A stretch of 64,000 nucleotides of DNA, taken from NCBI GenBank assembly GCA_015709675.1, contig CP054182.1, forward strand, positions 62,001 to 126,000, in the 5' to 3' direction. A program made the position numbers and the translations under genes. Source of the stretch: Ignavibacteriales bacterium (GTDB lineage Bacteria > Bacteroidota > Ignavibacteria > Ignavibacteriales > Ignavibacteriaceae). Below, piece after piece: positions 36,035 through 45,408 of the stretch. The notes under the pieces are model-generated. The model had not been told where the DNA came from. It saw only the letters and a program-made list of their open reading frames with translations, and searched no databases. Each line of letters opens with the position of its first letter. The first letter of the stretch is position 1.

Positions 36035-36238
36035 CTACAGTTTTATTGCAGCAGTATAATTCAGAACTTTCATCAGCATGATTGCCACCACAAATCCTGC
36101 AGAAATAAAGACGCCTGCCAGCTTCTTCTTTTTGTCTTTCTGCATCATTTTTGTTCCCTCGGTATAGTCCAGCTCGTTCGATATATAATCTCCCTGGCGG
36201 ATATCCCAGTTTGCAGGTGAAAAAATCCTGTTGTTCAT
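36035..36238 (-). CDS. 67-residue single-helix protein, copy 1 (T9SS-cargo-linked family)
   Basis: A small protein with a polar N-terminal half (MNNRIFSPANWDIRQGDYIS, then DYTEGTKMMQ), a basic patch KDKKKK, and one hydrophobic helix (residues ~41-60, AGVFISAGFVVAIMLMKVLN). The positive-inside rule would place the N-terminus in the cytoplasm. It is almost identical to copy 2 (38772-38975) and clearly related to copy 3 (45194-45391). Each copy begins exactly 17 bp after a large T9SS cargo gene that shares the same C-terminal region. The gap here contains AAAGGG before the ATG. Conservation of three copies at the same place argues that the gene is real. I do not recognise the family; assisting export of the linked cargo is a guess. 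Confidence 0.8.
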   Translation of the reverse strand: MNNRIFSPANWDIRQGDYISNELDYTEGTKMMQKDKKKKLAGVFISAGFVVAIMLMKVLNYTAAIKL

Positions 36239-36255
36239 TTTGATTACCCTTTCTT

Positions 36256-38583
36256 TTATTTAAGTAATAACATTTTGTTAATAGCCGAATACATAATATT
36301 GCCTGACATATCAGTCGCGCTCAGGCGGTAGATATATGTGCCTGATGCCAGATTAAGGTCAGTAAGATTAAAAAGTGCCGAATAAGAACCCGGTTCGTGC
36401 AGAGCGTTAACCGGCTGCGCGACCCGTGTACCGGTGATATCATAGATTTCCAAAACCACAACCGACTGCACCGGCACAGCATACTGCACCAGAGTTGAGG
36501 GGTTGAACGGGTTCGGATAGTTCTGTGAAAGCGAGAACTGAGCCGGAGTGCCGAGATCAACTGCCACTTCATCAGAATAGTCGAATGCACCATCGGTATC
36601 AACCTGCTTCAGGCGGTATATATATTTGCCTGCGGAGGCGTTTCTGTCCGTGAATGAATAAGATTTCGGAGAGTTGGAGTTTCCGTTACCTTCAACAAAG
36701 CCGATCTTCTGCCAGGTGCGTCCCTGTGTAGACGATGCATGCATCGTTTCTGCGGCATTTGACCGTTCAACCTCAAATCCGTAATTGTTTACTTCGGTAG
36801 CAGTCTCCCACTGCAGATGCACCGCACTGCTCTTTACCTTCGCGGTAAAAGAAACCAGTTCGACGGGCAGGGGAGTGGTAGAGTTAAAACTGACATCATC
36901 AATAAGTGATGTCCAGTCGGGTGAATTATTTAATGCATAAAACATTATTGCATCGAGCGTAATCGTTGGACCGTTAACAACTCCGTTCCCTGCTGCAAAG
37001 CTTACCCAGCCTGCTTCCTGCAGACTCCATTCATAAAGATTCCACTGCCCATTATTAATGACAGTTTTCTTCGAAGAAAGCTCCGTTCCCCCAGCGCCGT
37101 CATCAATGGTGACCGCAATCTGTGCCCCAGCCGGAGCGGAAGATGTTTTGAGGTAGAAACCAATATATCCGGTTGATGACAGAGTGGTATTATTCGCCGG
37201 GGTTCCGCCTCCAGAAAGAAGCCGCACAGTCCAATTGCTTGATGATGAAGCATTGTCCATCAAAACCACTTCAAGAGATGCCCATCCATTATATGCCTGT
37301 CCCAAACTCCTGGCTGAAGTTGATGAGGTTGAAATGCCTACTGTAGAACCGCTGAATGTAGGAATATTGTTAAACGTACCTGAAGAAGATTCAAAATTTG
37401 CCAGAATAGTATTTGCGTTATTAGATTCTGAGGCAAAAGCTTTTTTTAATGCTCCCCATAAATCAGTATTGGCGCCGTCATAGCTAAGCGCCCACATGCC
37501 GGTTCCCGCGCATCCTCTGGATTTTATAGAATCATATTTCATCGAAAGACTGAGCGAATCATCATACCAGGTCTGATACCATTGCGAGCCGCTCTGATAC
37601 CTATACCAGGGCGATTTATAGGTGTCATCAAAAAATTTATCTCCGGAAGGAATAGTGCTTATTGCAGTTTTAACCTGGCTGAAGGTCTTGGTTACCCCCT
37701 CCGCTGTTGCGGAAGCCATTCTTGTGCTTGCTGAAACAGGCCATTCGTATCCGTAATAATTAAAACCGGTAATCAGTTTATTGAGAGGAACCCCCACACT
37801 ATTATAAGTTGTAATGCTTCGCATCACATGACGGATTGAAGTACCGGTTGTAAGAGGCGAAATAGGTCCTGCAGTTGAACTTCCCTTATAATAATAATCA
37901 TATGCCATCAGGAAATAGAAGTCAATATTGCTGTTAACGGTGGTAAAAAATGTATTATCAAAAATGTTGCTCCAGTCAACAGCCGGAAGCTCAATTACCA
38001 GTTCAAGATTGTTCGCCTTAAGTGCAGAGCCCAATTCTGCTATGAACAATCTGAAATTATCTTTCTGGCCGGAGGATATAGTCTCAAAATCAATATTTGC
38101 GCCGTCTGCCCCGCGCAGATTTACTTGTGTGATAATATTGTTAACAAGGTTTGTGCGATACGCGGCATTCGCAAGCACTCTGTCATGGTTAGAAAACATA
38201 GTGATAGTAAGATGAATTTTAACGCCGTTTTTCTTGCAATAATCCACTACCTGAGTAGTAGCCCAGTTGCGTGTTGTGCTGAATCCTCCAGTAGTGGAAG
38301 TTGAGTTATCAACTTCCGCGCTAAAATAAGCGACATGAGTGAGCAGACTATAATAATAGCCTGAAGCAGTTGCATCACTTACCCAGTAAGGATGAAAGCC
38401 ATATATTTGGTGCGAAACCGATTCAATACCTTCGAGCTCAGGATTAGCTGATGCCTTGAAGAACTCCCGGCCAACCAATCCAGGATTCCTGGAGTAATAC
38501 TCAGATTCGGATTGATGTACTGATTTCTCCTGCTGTGCAAAGAGACAAATCGAAAGAATAAGAAGCAAAAGTACTGTTTTCAT
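36256..38583 (-). CDS. Secreted GH18-like glycoside hydrolase with T9SS tail
   Basis: A 775-residue exported protein. After the signal peptide (1-16) comes a glycoside hydrolase family 18 barrel (~60-380). It has YGFHPYWVSD, the catalytic-site strand GADGANIDFE (ending in the proposed acid Glu) and the late barrel motif LMAYDYYYKG. This would cleave chitin- or peptidoglycan-type beta-1,4 linkages. The middle acid of the consensus DxxDxDxE is Asn here. A carbohydrate-binding-like beta domain (~390-570) follows, then the shared linker and sorting domain PVELVSFTAKVKSS ... QNYPNPFNPSTL ... NKMLLLK. The palindromic insert encodes AETMHASSTQGRTW at residues ~610-625. The 67-residue helix protein follows after 17 bp. 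Confidence 0.88.
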   Translation of the reverse strand: MKTVLLLLILSICLFAQQEKSVHQSESEYYSRNPGLVGREFFKASANPELEGIESVSHQIYGFHPYWVSDATASGYYYSLLTHVAYFSAEVDNSTSTTGGFSTTRNWATTQVVDYCKKNGVKIHLTITMFSNHDRVLANAAYRTNLVNNIITQVNLRGADGANIDFETISSGQKDNFRLFIAELGSALKANNLELVIELPAVDWSNIFDNTFFTTVNSNIDFYFLMAYDYYYKGSSTAGPISPLTTGTSIRHVMRSITTYNSVGVPLNKLITGFNYYGYEWPVSASTRMASATAEGVTKTFSQVKTAISTIPSGDKFFDDTYKSPWYRYQSGSQWYQTWYDDSLSLSMKYDSIKSRGCAGTGMWALSYDGANTDLWGALKKAFASESNNANTILANFESSSGTFNNIPTFSGSTVGISTSSTSARSLGQAYNGWASLEVVLMDNASSSSNWTVRLLSGGGTPANNTTLSSTGYIGFYLKTSSAPAGAQIAVTIDDGAGGTELSSKKTVINNGQWNLYEWSLQEAGWVSFAAGNGVVNGPTITLDAIMFYALNNSPDWTSLIDDVSFNSTTPLPVELVSFTAKVKSSAVHLQWETATEVNNYGFEVERSNAAETMHASSTQGRTWQKIGFVEGNGNSNSPKSYSFTDRNASAGKYIYRLKQVDTDGAFDYSDEVAVDLGTPAQFSLSQNYPNPFNPSTLVQYAVPVQSVVVLEIYDITGTRVAQPVNALHEPGSYSALFNLTDLNLASGTYIYRLSATDMSGNIMYSAINKMLLLK
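36732..36747. repeat. In-frame palindromic repeat in the GH18-like gene
   Basis: Perfect 16-bp palindrome ACGATGCATGCATCGT, flanked by partly pairing TGTAG and CTGC. It sits in the linker between the fn3-like and sorting parts and is translated as ETMHASS on the minus strand. Confidence 0.8.
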
Positions 38584-38710
38584 GAAGTTTAACTTTTAAA
38601 GGGATAGAATGAAAATTATATGCAATGCAGAGGCAAATCGTCCTTTTTTTCAAAATGTCTTTCCACGTTTTTTGGAACCCATGGTTTCCTTCAAAACCTA
38701 TTCACTTTTT

Positions 38711-38747
38711 AAAGGCCGCGCGATGGGAGAGTTTCCGATCGCGCGGC
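38711..38747 (-). terminator. Terminator after small membrane protein copy 2
   Basis: Ten-bp perfect stem GCCGCGCGAT / ATCGCGCGGC (38715-38724 with 38738-38747) followed on the minus strand by CTTTAAAAAG, a weak T-tract. It lies at the same distance after the stop as the terminator of copy 1. Confidence 0.65.
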
Positions 38748-38771
38748 TTTGAATTATATCTTACACTATTT

Positions 38772-38975
38772 TTACAGCTTTATAGCAGCAGTAAAATTTA
38801 GAACTTTCATCAGCATGACGGCCACCACAAATCCTGCGGAAATAAAGACGCCTGCCATCTTCTTCTTTTTGTCCTTCTGCATCATTTTAGCGCCCTCGGT
38901 ATAGTCCAGCTCGTTTGATATATAATCGCCCTGGCTGATATCCCAGTTGTCCGGTGAAAAAATTCTGTTGTTCAT
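38772..38975 (-). CDS. 67-residue single-helix protein, copy 2 (T9SS-cargo-linked family)
   Basis: Differs from copy 1 at about eight of 67 residues (for example SPDNWDISQGD instead of SPANWDIRQGD) and keeps the same KDKKKK patch and helix AGVFISAGFVVAVMLMKVLN. The 17-base gap to the upstream cargo gene is nearly the same sequence as at copy 1. The changes are mostly conservative, so the protein appears to be under selection rather than decaying. Function unknown. Confidence 0.8.
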   Translation of the reverse strand: MNNRIFSPDNWDISQGDYISNELDYTEGAKMMQKDKKKKMAGVFISAGFVVAVMLMKVLNFTAAIKL

Positions 38976-38992
38976 TTTGTTTACCCTTTCTT

Positions 38993-41900
38993 TTATTTAA
39001 GTAATAACATTTTGTTGATAGCCGAATACATTAAATTTCCAGATATATCCTTTGCACTCAGGCGATAGATATACGTGCCTGAAGCCAGATTCAGTTCCGT
39101 CAGATTAAACATTACCGAATAAGCGCCCGGTTCATGCAGAGCGTTAACCGGCTGCGCGACTCTTGTGCCTGTGATATCATAGATTTCCAGAACCACAACC
39201 GACTGCACCGGCACAGCATACTGCACCAGAGTTGACGGATTAAACGGATTCGGATAGTTCTGTGAAAGAGAGAACTGAGACGGTGTGCCGAGATCCACAA
39301 ACACTTCATCTGAATAATCAAAAGCACCGTCAGCGTCAACCTGTTTCAGGCGGTATATATATTTGCCGGCCGTTGCATTTCTATCCATGAAGGAATAGGA
39401 TTTCGGAGAGTTTGAGTTGCCGTTACCTTCAACAAAACCTATCTTCTGCCAGTTTCCCTCAGCAGACGTCAGATTGTTGTGCTTCCGTTCTACCTCAAAG
39501 CCGTAGTTGTTAACCTCGGTTGCGGTTTTCCACTGAAGCTGAACCGCGCCGTTTTTTGGTTTGGCTGTAAATGAAACCAGCTCAACGGGGAGGGGATTAT
39601 CCATCCCGCCGCCCAAAGTAAAATCAGAGAAACTAGTCAGGTTATTTGCCTGGATATAGTCGTCACCCCGCGTGATATCTGTATATTCGACCCATGAAGC
39701 TCCATCATGATCTCGTTTGAGCAGTTTAAGCGTACTTGGTGTAGTTATTCCATTTCCAGATATTTTATCAAAATAAAATCTTGCTGATCCGCTAAAGGAT
39801 CCAGCATTCGTTGATACTGACCAGAAGTAATTTGCAATATTTACCACACCCGCAGGTGCAGATCCGGATCTTCCGATGGCAAAGAAGTACCCACGCACAT
39901 CGCCCGTCAGGGTTGACGTTGGGTTAAATGTCATACCTCCGGATGATTCTAATGCAATCACCGTGTTTTCAGTTGATGCCTGCGGATTAGCAGCGATACC
40001 AGACGATGACTGATTTACAGGCGTGACTTCATCAGCACCCAGACTCGGATTTGTTCCGCTTCTTACCTGTCCATCAAAGTCAACTGTATAACTTTCAATA
40101 GGAGTCCCTGCCGATGCAACTGGTGAAACTGGCAGAACATGCAGATTGGATGGGTTATGAAACAAAGGATCAGCAGAGATGCTGTTTGCATCCTGTGAAC
40201 TTACTGTTCTCCAGTCAGACAAACTCTGGTAATCGGATGCATCAAAATAACCCATGTATCCAGACGGATTTGCTGAGTTGAAGAATAAATCGTTATAGTC
40301 TGATGTAAACGTACCACTGCTACCAACTCTACGGATGTTCCAAACCTTCATAGATGTTTCATTTGAAACAATTATGTTGTTTTTGAGATTTACTGTTCCC
40401 GTAGGACTGGCTTCTGTAGTGGCTGCTGTTGCAAAAACTATTCCCGCTATAAACGAAGTTCCGAAACTGCTAAAATTAGTCATTTCGGGAATGTAAATCG
40501 TATTATAATAAACATTAGAGGTTGATGAATTAGCAACTCGTATTCCATAAAACTTTGTATTTGTTGTGGAAGATGCAGACTCAAAACCTGAAATAAAGTT
40601 ATTATAAATATTAACAATTTTCGGTGAGACATTTTGATTGTCTATACCTATAATGCCACTACTTGCCCCAGAAGTTATATTTAGCGAACGCAGTCTTTTA
40701 ATATTATTATTGTAAATATTAAATGTTCCAGCCGCAGCAAAATTTGTTGTGAGTATTATACCCGCCGCAGATTGATCTGCCTGACTATTCATTTCTATCG
40801 TATTACCATAAATATCACTATTAATGGTGTAGGAAACATAAATGGCTCTTACTCTGGCAAAAATCACATTTTCCCGGACAACCAAGTTTGAAAGACCCGT
40901 GGTTGCTGATCCAGAATTATTGATAAATACACCATTAGCTCCATTACCAGAAGTTGCATTGAGTGTATTATTCTGAATTGTCAGATTATCTGGCTGATAA
41001 TTCGTCGAACTGGAGAATCTGAGCGTGGCTTGTACCGGTGCATTAGAACTTCCGCTTGTACTAGCTGTATTTATAATACAGTTTTTAATATGATTATTAT
41101 CATTATCGCCGAAGATTCTGATTACCGACTTTTGCAAGGAAGTAGCCGCACCATTTATCGTCAGGTTTTTTGTTGTTCCATTATTTTCATTGGATCCGTC
41201 AATTACTATCCTGTCTGTTTTTATCATGTTATCATTCGTACCAGTCGGCGAACCGATAACCAGATGTCCATCAATACCCGTAGTAGCGGTTAGTGCGTGT
41301 AATGTTGTTTGGGTAAAATTAATCACCGGGTTTAATCCGGTATATGGTTTAAATGTAACCGTAAAAGAATTTGTATTTGCTCCGATAAATACATCGTTTG
41401 CTTCGGTCAGGTCACTTGTTATAAGATAGGTAACATTTCCATCCACAATATTTGCATTAAGATTATCACACGCGGCTTTAAGCGTTGTAAAATCGGGATT
41501 ACCGCCGCCTGGTTTTGTTCCAGCAGTACCTATATAGTAAGTTCCGGTTAGCCCGCTTACATTAAGGGTACCGGAAATGTTCGTTGAGCCGTTCCAAGTT
41601 CCTCCGCCGTCTGTGCTGTAGCCACCGTAGTAATAGTCACCTCCGTTGCGCTGAAAGCGGCTTGCGTAGTAATATGTGCCCTTGCCAATACTGAGAACAG
41701 CTTTGTATTCATCATTATTATTGCCTATTCCTGCGCTGCCAAAATAGCTCGCGGAAATCCAGGTCCATCCTTCTGAATTCGGATTACTGTTTTCCGTGCT
41801 ATAGCCAATCCAGCAGGTGATACCGGCCGCCTGTCCTGCGGGAGGTGTAACACCGGCAATATATATTTGAGCGTATACATCGTAAGTGCTTGCCGCGGTA

Positions 41901-44164
41901 ATTGACCCCGTGCCAGGATACTGAAGATTTACAAAATCAACATTTGTCGGAGGAGTTGACACGGTTAATGTTCCCGAAACATTAGCCGTACCATCCCAGA
42001 AACCGCCGCCGCTACCACTATAACCGCCATAGTAATAGTCACCGCTGTTTCGCTGCCATCTTGTGGCGTAGTAGTATGTGCCTGCCGTAAGACTGCTCAA
42101 AGTCCCTTTATAATTGTCATTATTGCCAACATCCCCAGTGTAAGTTGCTGCCACCCAGTCAGTCCAGGTGTTTGGATTAGTATTTTCAGTACTGTAACCA
42201 ATCCAACAAGATATACCGGATGCCTGACCGGAGCCGTTGGTAATTCCTTCAACATAGATTTGTCCAAAAATGTCAATGGATTCAAGTGTATTAATACTCC
42301 CGCTTGCAGGGCTTGCCAAATTTGCCCAGTTAACGGATGTTGGTGGTATAGTTACAGTCAAAGTACCTGAAACATTGGTCGTTCCATCCCATGTTCCGCC
42401 CCCATCTGTACTGTAACCACCATAGTAATAGTCGCCGTTATTTCGCTGGAACCGGCTTGCATAGTAGTAATTACCTGCAGCAAGTCCGGAAAGAGTGCCT
42501 TTGTATTCATCATTATTCCCTTGCTGGCTGCTAAAAGAAGCAGCAACCCAGTTTGTCCAGGTACTTGGGTCTGAATCCTCTGAACTGTATCCTATCCAGC
42601 AGGATACTCCTGATGCAGCACCGGCAGGATTAGTCACACCAGCAATATAATCCTGCGCGTAAATATCAATAGATTGCAATGTTGTTATTGATCCACTGCC
42701 GGGATACTGAAGATTGATAAAATCAAATGTAGTAGGGGGTTCAGTAACAGTTAAAACACCCGAACTGTTATCCCAGGCTCCTCCGGTGCCGCCGTAATAG
42801 TACTGGCCAAGCTGATTCTGATACCTGTATGCATAATAATAAGTTCCCGCTGAAAGCCCTGACAATGATGCCTGATATTCATCGTTATTACCGGACTGAG
42901 TATTAAATGTTGCCGGTATCCAGTTAGTCCATGTATTAGGGTTTGTGTTGGATGTACTGTAGCCAAGCCAGGCACCAATGCCAGCACCCTGGCCAGCCGG
43001 CTCTGTAACACCTGAAACATACACTTGTCCGTAAATGGTAACTGATTCCGCTGTGGTAATTGAAGCTGTTGCAGGAGATTGTATGTTGCCCCAGCCAATA
43101 GTGCCGGTTGTAGTTTTATATGCTCCGATACCTTGATCTGTTGCCAGCACATATATAGTAAATGTGCCATCCGTGTTAAGACTATAGGTAATATCTCCAT
43201 TAATTGAATTGGTCGCTGCCGCCGAACCCTGAAGCGGTGTCGCCCCAAATGTGGTTGGAGACCCGGGATTAGTAACATCATAAATAATTCCCCTTCCTAT
43301 TTGAATTTCGCTTGTTGAAGGATCTGTTCGATATCCATATACTACGATATAATCTTTACCAACATTTGAAAGATATTTAATCCCGGCTTTTGATGAAGAC
43401 ACGGTCACTGAGTTCATCAAGCTATTGGCAACATAGGCTCCTGCGGAGGTATGTTTCCTGGGGAGTGCGCCATTTCCTGTTATATAAAATGATTTATCTC
43501 CGCCAGTACCAAAAGGTGCAACAGCCGAATTTCCTACTGTTGAAGTATATGTACCAGATAGAGTTATAGAACTCTTTGTCCAGGTAGTTCCTTGGTTTGT
43601 TGTTTTAAATATATATATCTTTCCATTTGATGCCATACTTGCGACCGGTGCCCAGACTTCAACCGTTCCTGCTGTCCATGATCCAACAACGGTAATTTTG
43701 TCCCCGACTCTCTCTGTTGTTACATCTAAAGTCATTGTATAACGAGTAAAGGCTCCTCCTTCAGAAGTGGCAACATGTAGATACAGTTCTGTTCCCACAG
43801 TATTACTACTAACACTTGAAGAAATTAATACATTGTCTGTCGTCATTTCCAGATCGTTGACAGTGATAAGTTGGTTTACTTGACCGGAAACATTAAATGT
43901 AAAACCTGGTTGAGGGCTAATATCAGCACCGGTTTCAGCATTCACTGTCCTAACTATATTGCCTCCATTTCTACTAAGTACATAAATCCTCCCCCCATTA
44001 CCCATGTTTCCATAGGCAATACCTCTCTCCGTTCCTGAGCCAAACCAACTTGGCTTAACATCAGCAGCACCTGTGCGGCTGTTTCTTTCCCAAAGAGTTG
44101 TAAACTGTCCGAATGATGTTGTGAATATTCCTGAGATAAAAAGTATTAGAAGCAGCTTTTTCAT
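38993..44164 (-). CDS. Giant secreted repeat/beta-helix protein with T9SS tail
   Basis: A 1723-residue surface protein. The signal peptide covers residues 1-19. Residues ~20-350 look like an irregular propeller. Four ~120-residue tandem repeats start near residues 356, 478, 611 and 740. Each has SPA.GSI or YPG.GSI with a Tyr/Ile strand, a GYSTENTNPNTWT-like segment, NNDEYKGTLS and YYYA.R.QRN.GDYYYGGY. Residues ~870-1330 look like a right-handed beta-helix (VIRIFGDNDNNHIKNCIIN, VYYNTIYIP). The sorting domain ends QNYPNPFNPSTL ... NKMLLLK. The linker here reads ERKHNNLTSAEGNWQKIGF, without the palindromic insert found in the other cargo genes. An adhesin or polysaccharide-binding role is likely but inferred. 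Confidence 0.85.
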   Translation of the reverse strand: MKKLLLILFISGIFTTSFGQFTTLWERNSRTGAADVKPSWFGSGTERGIAYGNMGNGGRIYVLSRNGGNIVRTVNAETGADISPQPGFTFNVSGQVNQLITVNDLEMTTDNVLISSSVSSNTVGTELYLHVATSEGGAFTRYTMTLDVTTERVGDKITVVGSWTAGTVEVWAPVASMASNGKIYIFKTTNQGTTWTKSSITLSGTYTSTVGNSAVAPFGTGGDKSFYITGNGALPRKHTSAGAYVANSLMNSVTVSSSKAGIKYLSNVGKDYIVVYGYRTDPSTSEIQIGRGIIYDVTNPGSPTTFGATPLQGSAAATNSINGDITYSLNTDGTFTIYVLATDQGIGAYKTTTGTIGWGNIQSPATASITTAESVTIYGQVYVSGVTEPAGQGAGIGAWLGYSTSNTNPNTWTNWIPATFNTQSGNNDEYQASLSGLSAGTYYYAYRYQNQLGQYYYGGTGGAWDNSSGVLTVTEPPTTFDFINLQYPGSGSITTLQSIDIYAQDYIAGVTNPAGAASGVSCWIGYSSEDSDPSTWTNWVAASFSSQQGNNDEYKGTLSGLAAGNYYYASRFQRNNGDYYYGGYSTDGGGTWDGTTNVSGTLTVTIPPTSVNWANLASPASGSINTLESIDIFGQIYVEGITNGSGQASGISCWIGYSTENTNPNTWTDWVAATYTGDVGNNDNYKGTLSSLTAGTYYYATRWQRNSGDYYYGGYSGSGGGFWDGTANVSGTLTVSTPPTNVDFVNLQYPGTGSITAASTYDVYAQIYIAGVTPPAGQAAGITCWIGYSTENSNPNSEGWTWISASYFGSAGIGNNNDEYKAVLSIGKGTYYYASRFQRNGGDYYYGGYSTDGGGTWNGSTNISGTLNVSGLTGTYYIGTAGTKPGGGNPDFTTLKAACDNLNANIVDGNVTYLITSDLTEANDVFIGANTNSFTVTFKPYTGLNPVINFTQTTLHALTATTGIDGHLVIGSPTGTNDNMIKTDRIVIDGSNENNGTTKNLTINGAATSLQKSVIRIFGDNDNNHIKNCIINTASTSGSSNAPVQATLRFSSSTNYQPDNLTIQNNTLNATSGNGANGVFINNSGSATTGLSNLVVRENVIFARVRAIYVSYTINSDIYGNTIEMNSQADQSAAGIILTTNFAAAGTFNIYNNNIKRLRSLNITSGASSGIIGIDNQNVSPKIVNIYNNFISGFESASSTTNTKFYGIRVANSSTSNVYYNTIYIPEMTNFSSFGTSFIAGIVFATAATTEASPTGTVNLKNNIIVSNETSMKVWNIRRVGSSGTFTSDYNDLFFNSANPSGYMGYFDASDYQSLSDWRTVSSQDANSISADPLFHNPSNLHVLPVSPVASAGTPIESYTVDFDGQVRSGTNPSLGADEVTPVNQSSSGIAANPQASTENTVIALESSGGMTFNPTSTLTGDVRGYFFAIGRSGSAPAGVVNIANYFWSVSTNAGSFSGSARFYFDKISGNGITTPSTLKLLKRDHDGASWVEYTDITRGDDYIQANNLTSFSDFTLGGGMDNPLPVELVSFTAKPKNGAVQLQWKTATEVNNYGFEVERKHNNLTSAEGNWQKIGFVEGNGNSNSPKSYSFMDRNATAGKYIYRLKQVDADGAFDYSDEVFVDLGTPSQFSLSQNYPNPFNPSTLVQYAVPVQSVVVLEIYDITGTRVAQPVNALHEPGAYSVMFNLTELNLASGTYIYRLSAKDISGNLMYSAINKMLLLK

Positions 44165-44339
44165 ATTGCCTCCGTATAAAATATTGATAATATATTACTT
44201 GAATTAAAGAACTGCCGAAAAAACGAACTAAGGTAACCATGTTTCATATGAACACCTTTCTGTTAACGTATAATTAATGTGATGGAGATTATTGGACAAA
44301 TATCATTTTTATAACAAATCTCTATCCCGCATTTAGCTT

Positions 44340-45044
44340 TCATTCCCCTTCCTCCTTCGATATTGCATCGGAGTGCCTCGCAAAAACCACGACCGGTACG
44401 GTTACTGCAGCAAGAAATAAATCCACTATAGGGGATTTTTCATTTTCATATTTCATTTCAAGCTCTATTAGATTTTTGACTCCCATCTACCGGTCACCAA
44501 ATATCTGCCAATAACCGGATATCCCCGGCTTTGAAGTGAGCAATCCCCGCATCCGGTATTCTGCCGGATGCTCCATAAGCATCAGCTTCAGATCTTCAAC
44601 TGAAAGAGGTCTTGGCCCGATAAATGACATTTCACCTTTAAGGATATTTACCAACTGTGGCAGCTCGTCAAGCCCGGTTCTCCTCAAAAATCTTCCCGCA
44701 ACAGTAACCTGTCGCGCAAGACCGCTTTTGATAAATATACCGTTATTATCAGCTGCTTCCGTTGTTTCTTTCATGGTCCTTATTTTATAAATGCGGAAGC
44801 GGTATTTATCCAGAGTCAGACCCCGTTCTTGTATATACCATGGCAGCGATCTCGTTTCAATAGCCGCGATGATCAGCATAGCCGCAATCAAGGGGGATGC
44901 TGAAATAAGAATCAAAAGCGCCAGAGTTCTCTCTGCATAGCTGTTAAATAAACTGATTAACTCCCTGCCCCGGCTTCTGAGAGTCCGGATTACAAGTTTG
45001 GTTTCAAGTATTGCGGGGGTATTCTCATTGAGCAATTCAGTCAA
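44340..45044 (-). pseudogene. Sugar transferase interrupted by an in-frame TAG
   Basis: A bacterial sugar transferase (PF02397) with one membrane helix at ~38-60, the core KIRTMKE..., RRTGLDELPQLVNILKGEMSFIGPRPL and KPGISGYWQIFGDR. The frame stops at a TAG (44487-44489) right there, after 185 residues. If that codon is passed, the same frame continues for 48 residues (MGVKNLIELEMKYENEKSPI then VDLFLAAVTV), which is just what family members have at their end, to a TGA at 44340. So a single nonsense change, or a sequencing error, splits an otherwise complete ~234-residue gene. It sits between two T9SS cargo modules and may once have served surface glycan synthesis. Confidence 0.75.
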
Positions 45045-45140
45045 TTATTTCCTGATATTATATTTTTTGATTTTTTTATCATTCTTTGGTGCAGATGTAT
45101 TTGTTTTCCGCATTACTTCTCCTTATGAGGAACTGAGGCC

Positions 45141-45179
45141 GGCAGGAGATACTCCTTTTGAAAGAAGTAACCTCCTGCC
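45141..45179 (-). other. Hairpin after small membrane protein copy 3
   Basis: Eight-bp stem GGCAGGAG / CTCCTGCC at the place where copies 1 and 2 have terminators. No T-tract follows on the minus strand, so it may protect the mRNA end rather than terminate. Confidence 0.5.
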
Positions 45180-45193
45180 TGAAATGAATTATA

Positions 45194-45391
45194 TCAAACC
45201 CCGGCAGCATAGTACAGAACCTTCAGCGATATGATCAGTGCTGCTATACCGGCAGAAATATAAACAAACTGCATTTTCCTCTCATTGTATTTCTGCAACA
45301 TTTTCGTAGCCTCTGTATCGTCCAGCCCGTCAAACATAATATCTCCCTGGAGGATATTGCAGTTTGTCTTCGAAAAAATACAGTTAATCAT
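45194..45391 (-). CDS. 65-residue single-helix protein, copy 3 (T9SS-cargo-linked family)
   Basis: The most diverged copy: MINCIFSKTNCNILQGDIMF, then DGLDDTEATKMLQKYNERKM and a hydrophobic helix VYISAGIAALIISLKVLYYA. The spacing, the QGD and DDTEATKMLQK signatures and the helix position match copies 1 and 2. It follows its cargo gene after exactly 17 bp, although that gap has a different sequence (TTGTCAGGAACAACAAG, with AGGA). Conservation of layout despite sequence change supports a functional link with the cargo gene. Confidence 0.75.
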   Translation of the reverse strand: MINCIFSKTNCNILQGDIMFDGLDDTEATKMLQKYNERKMQFVYISAGIAALIISLKVLYYAAGV

Positions 45392-45408
45392 CTTGTTGTT
45401 CCTGACAA

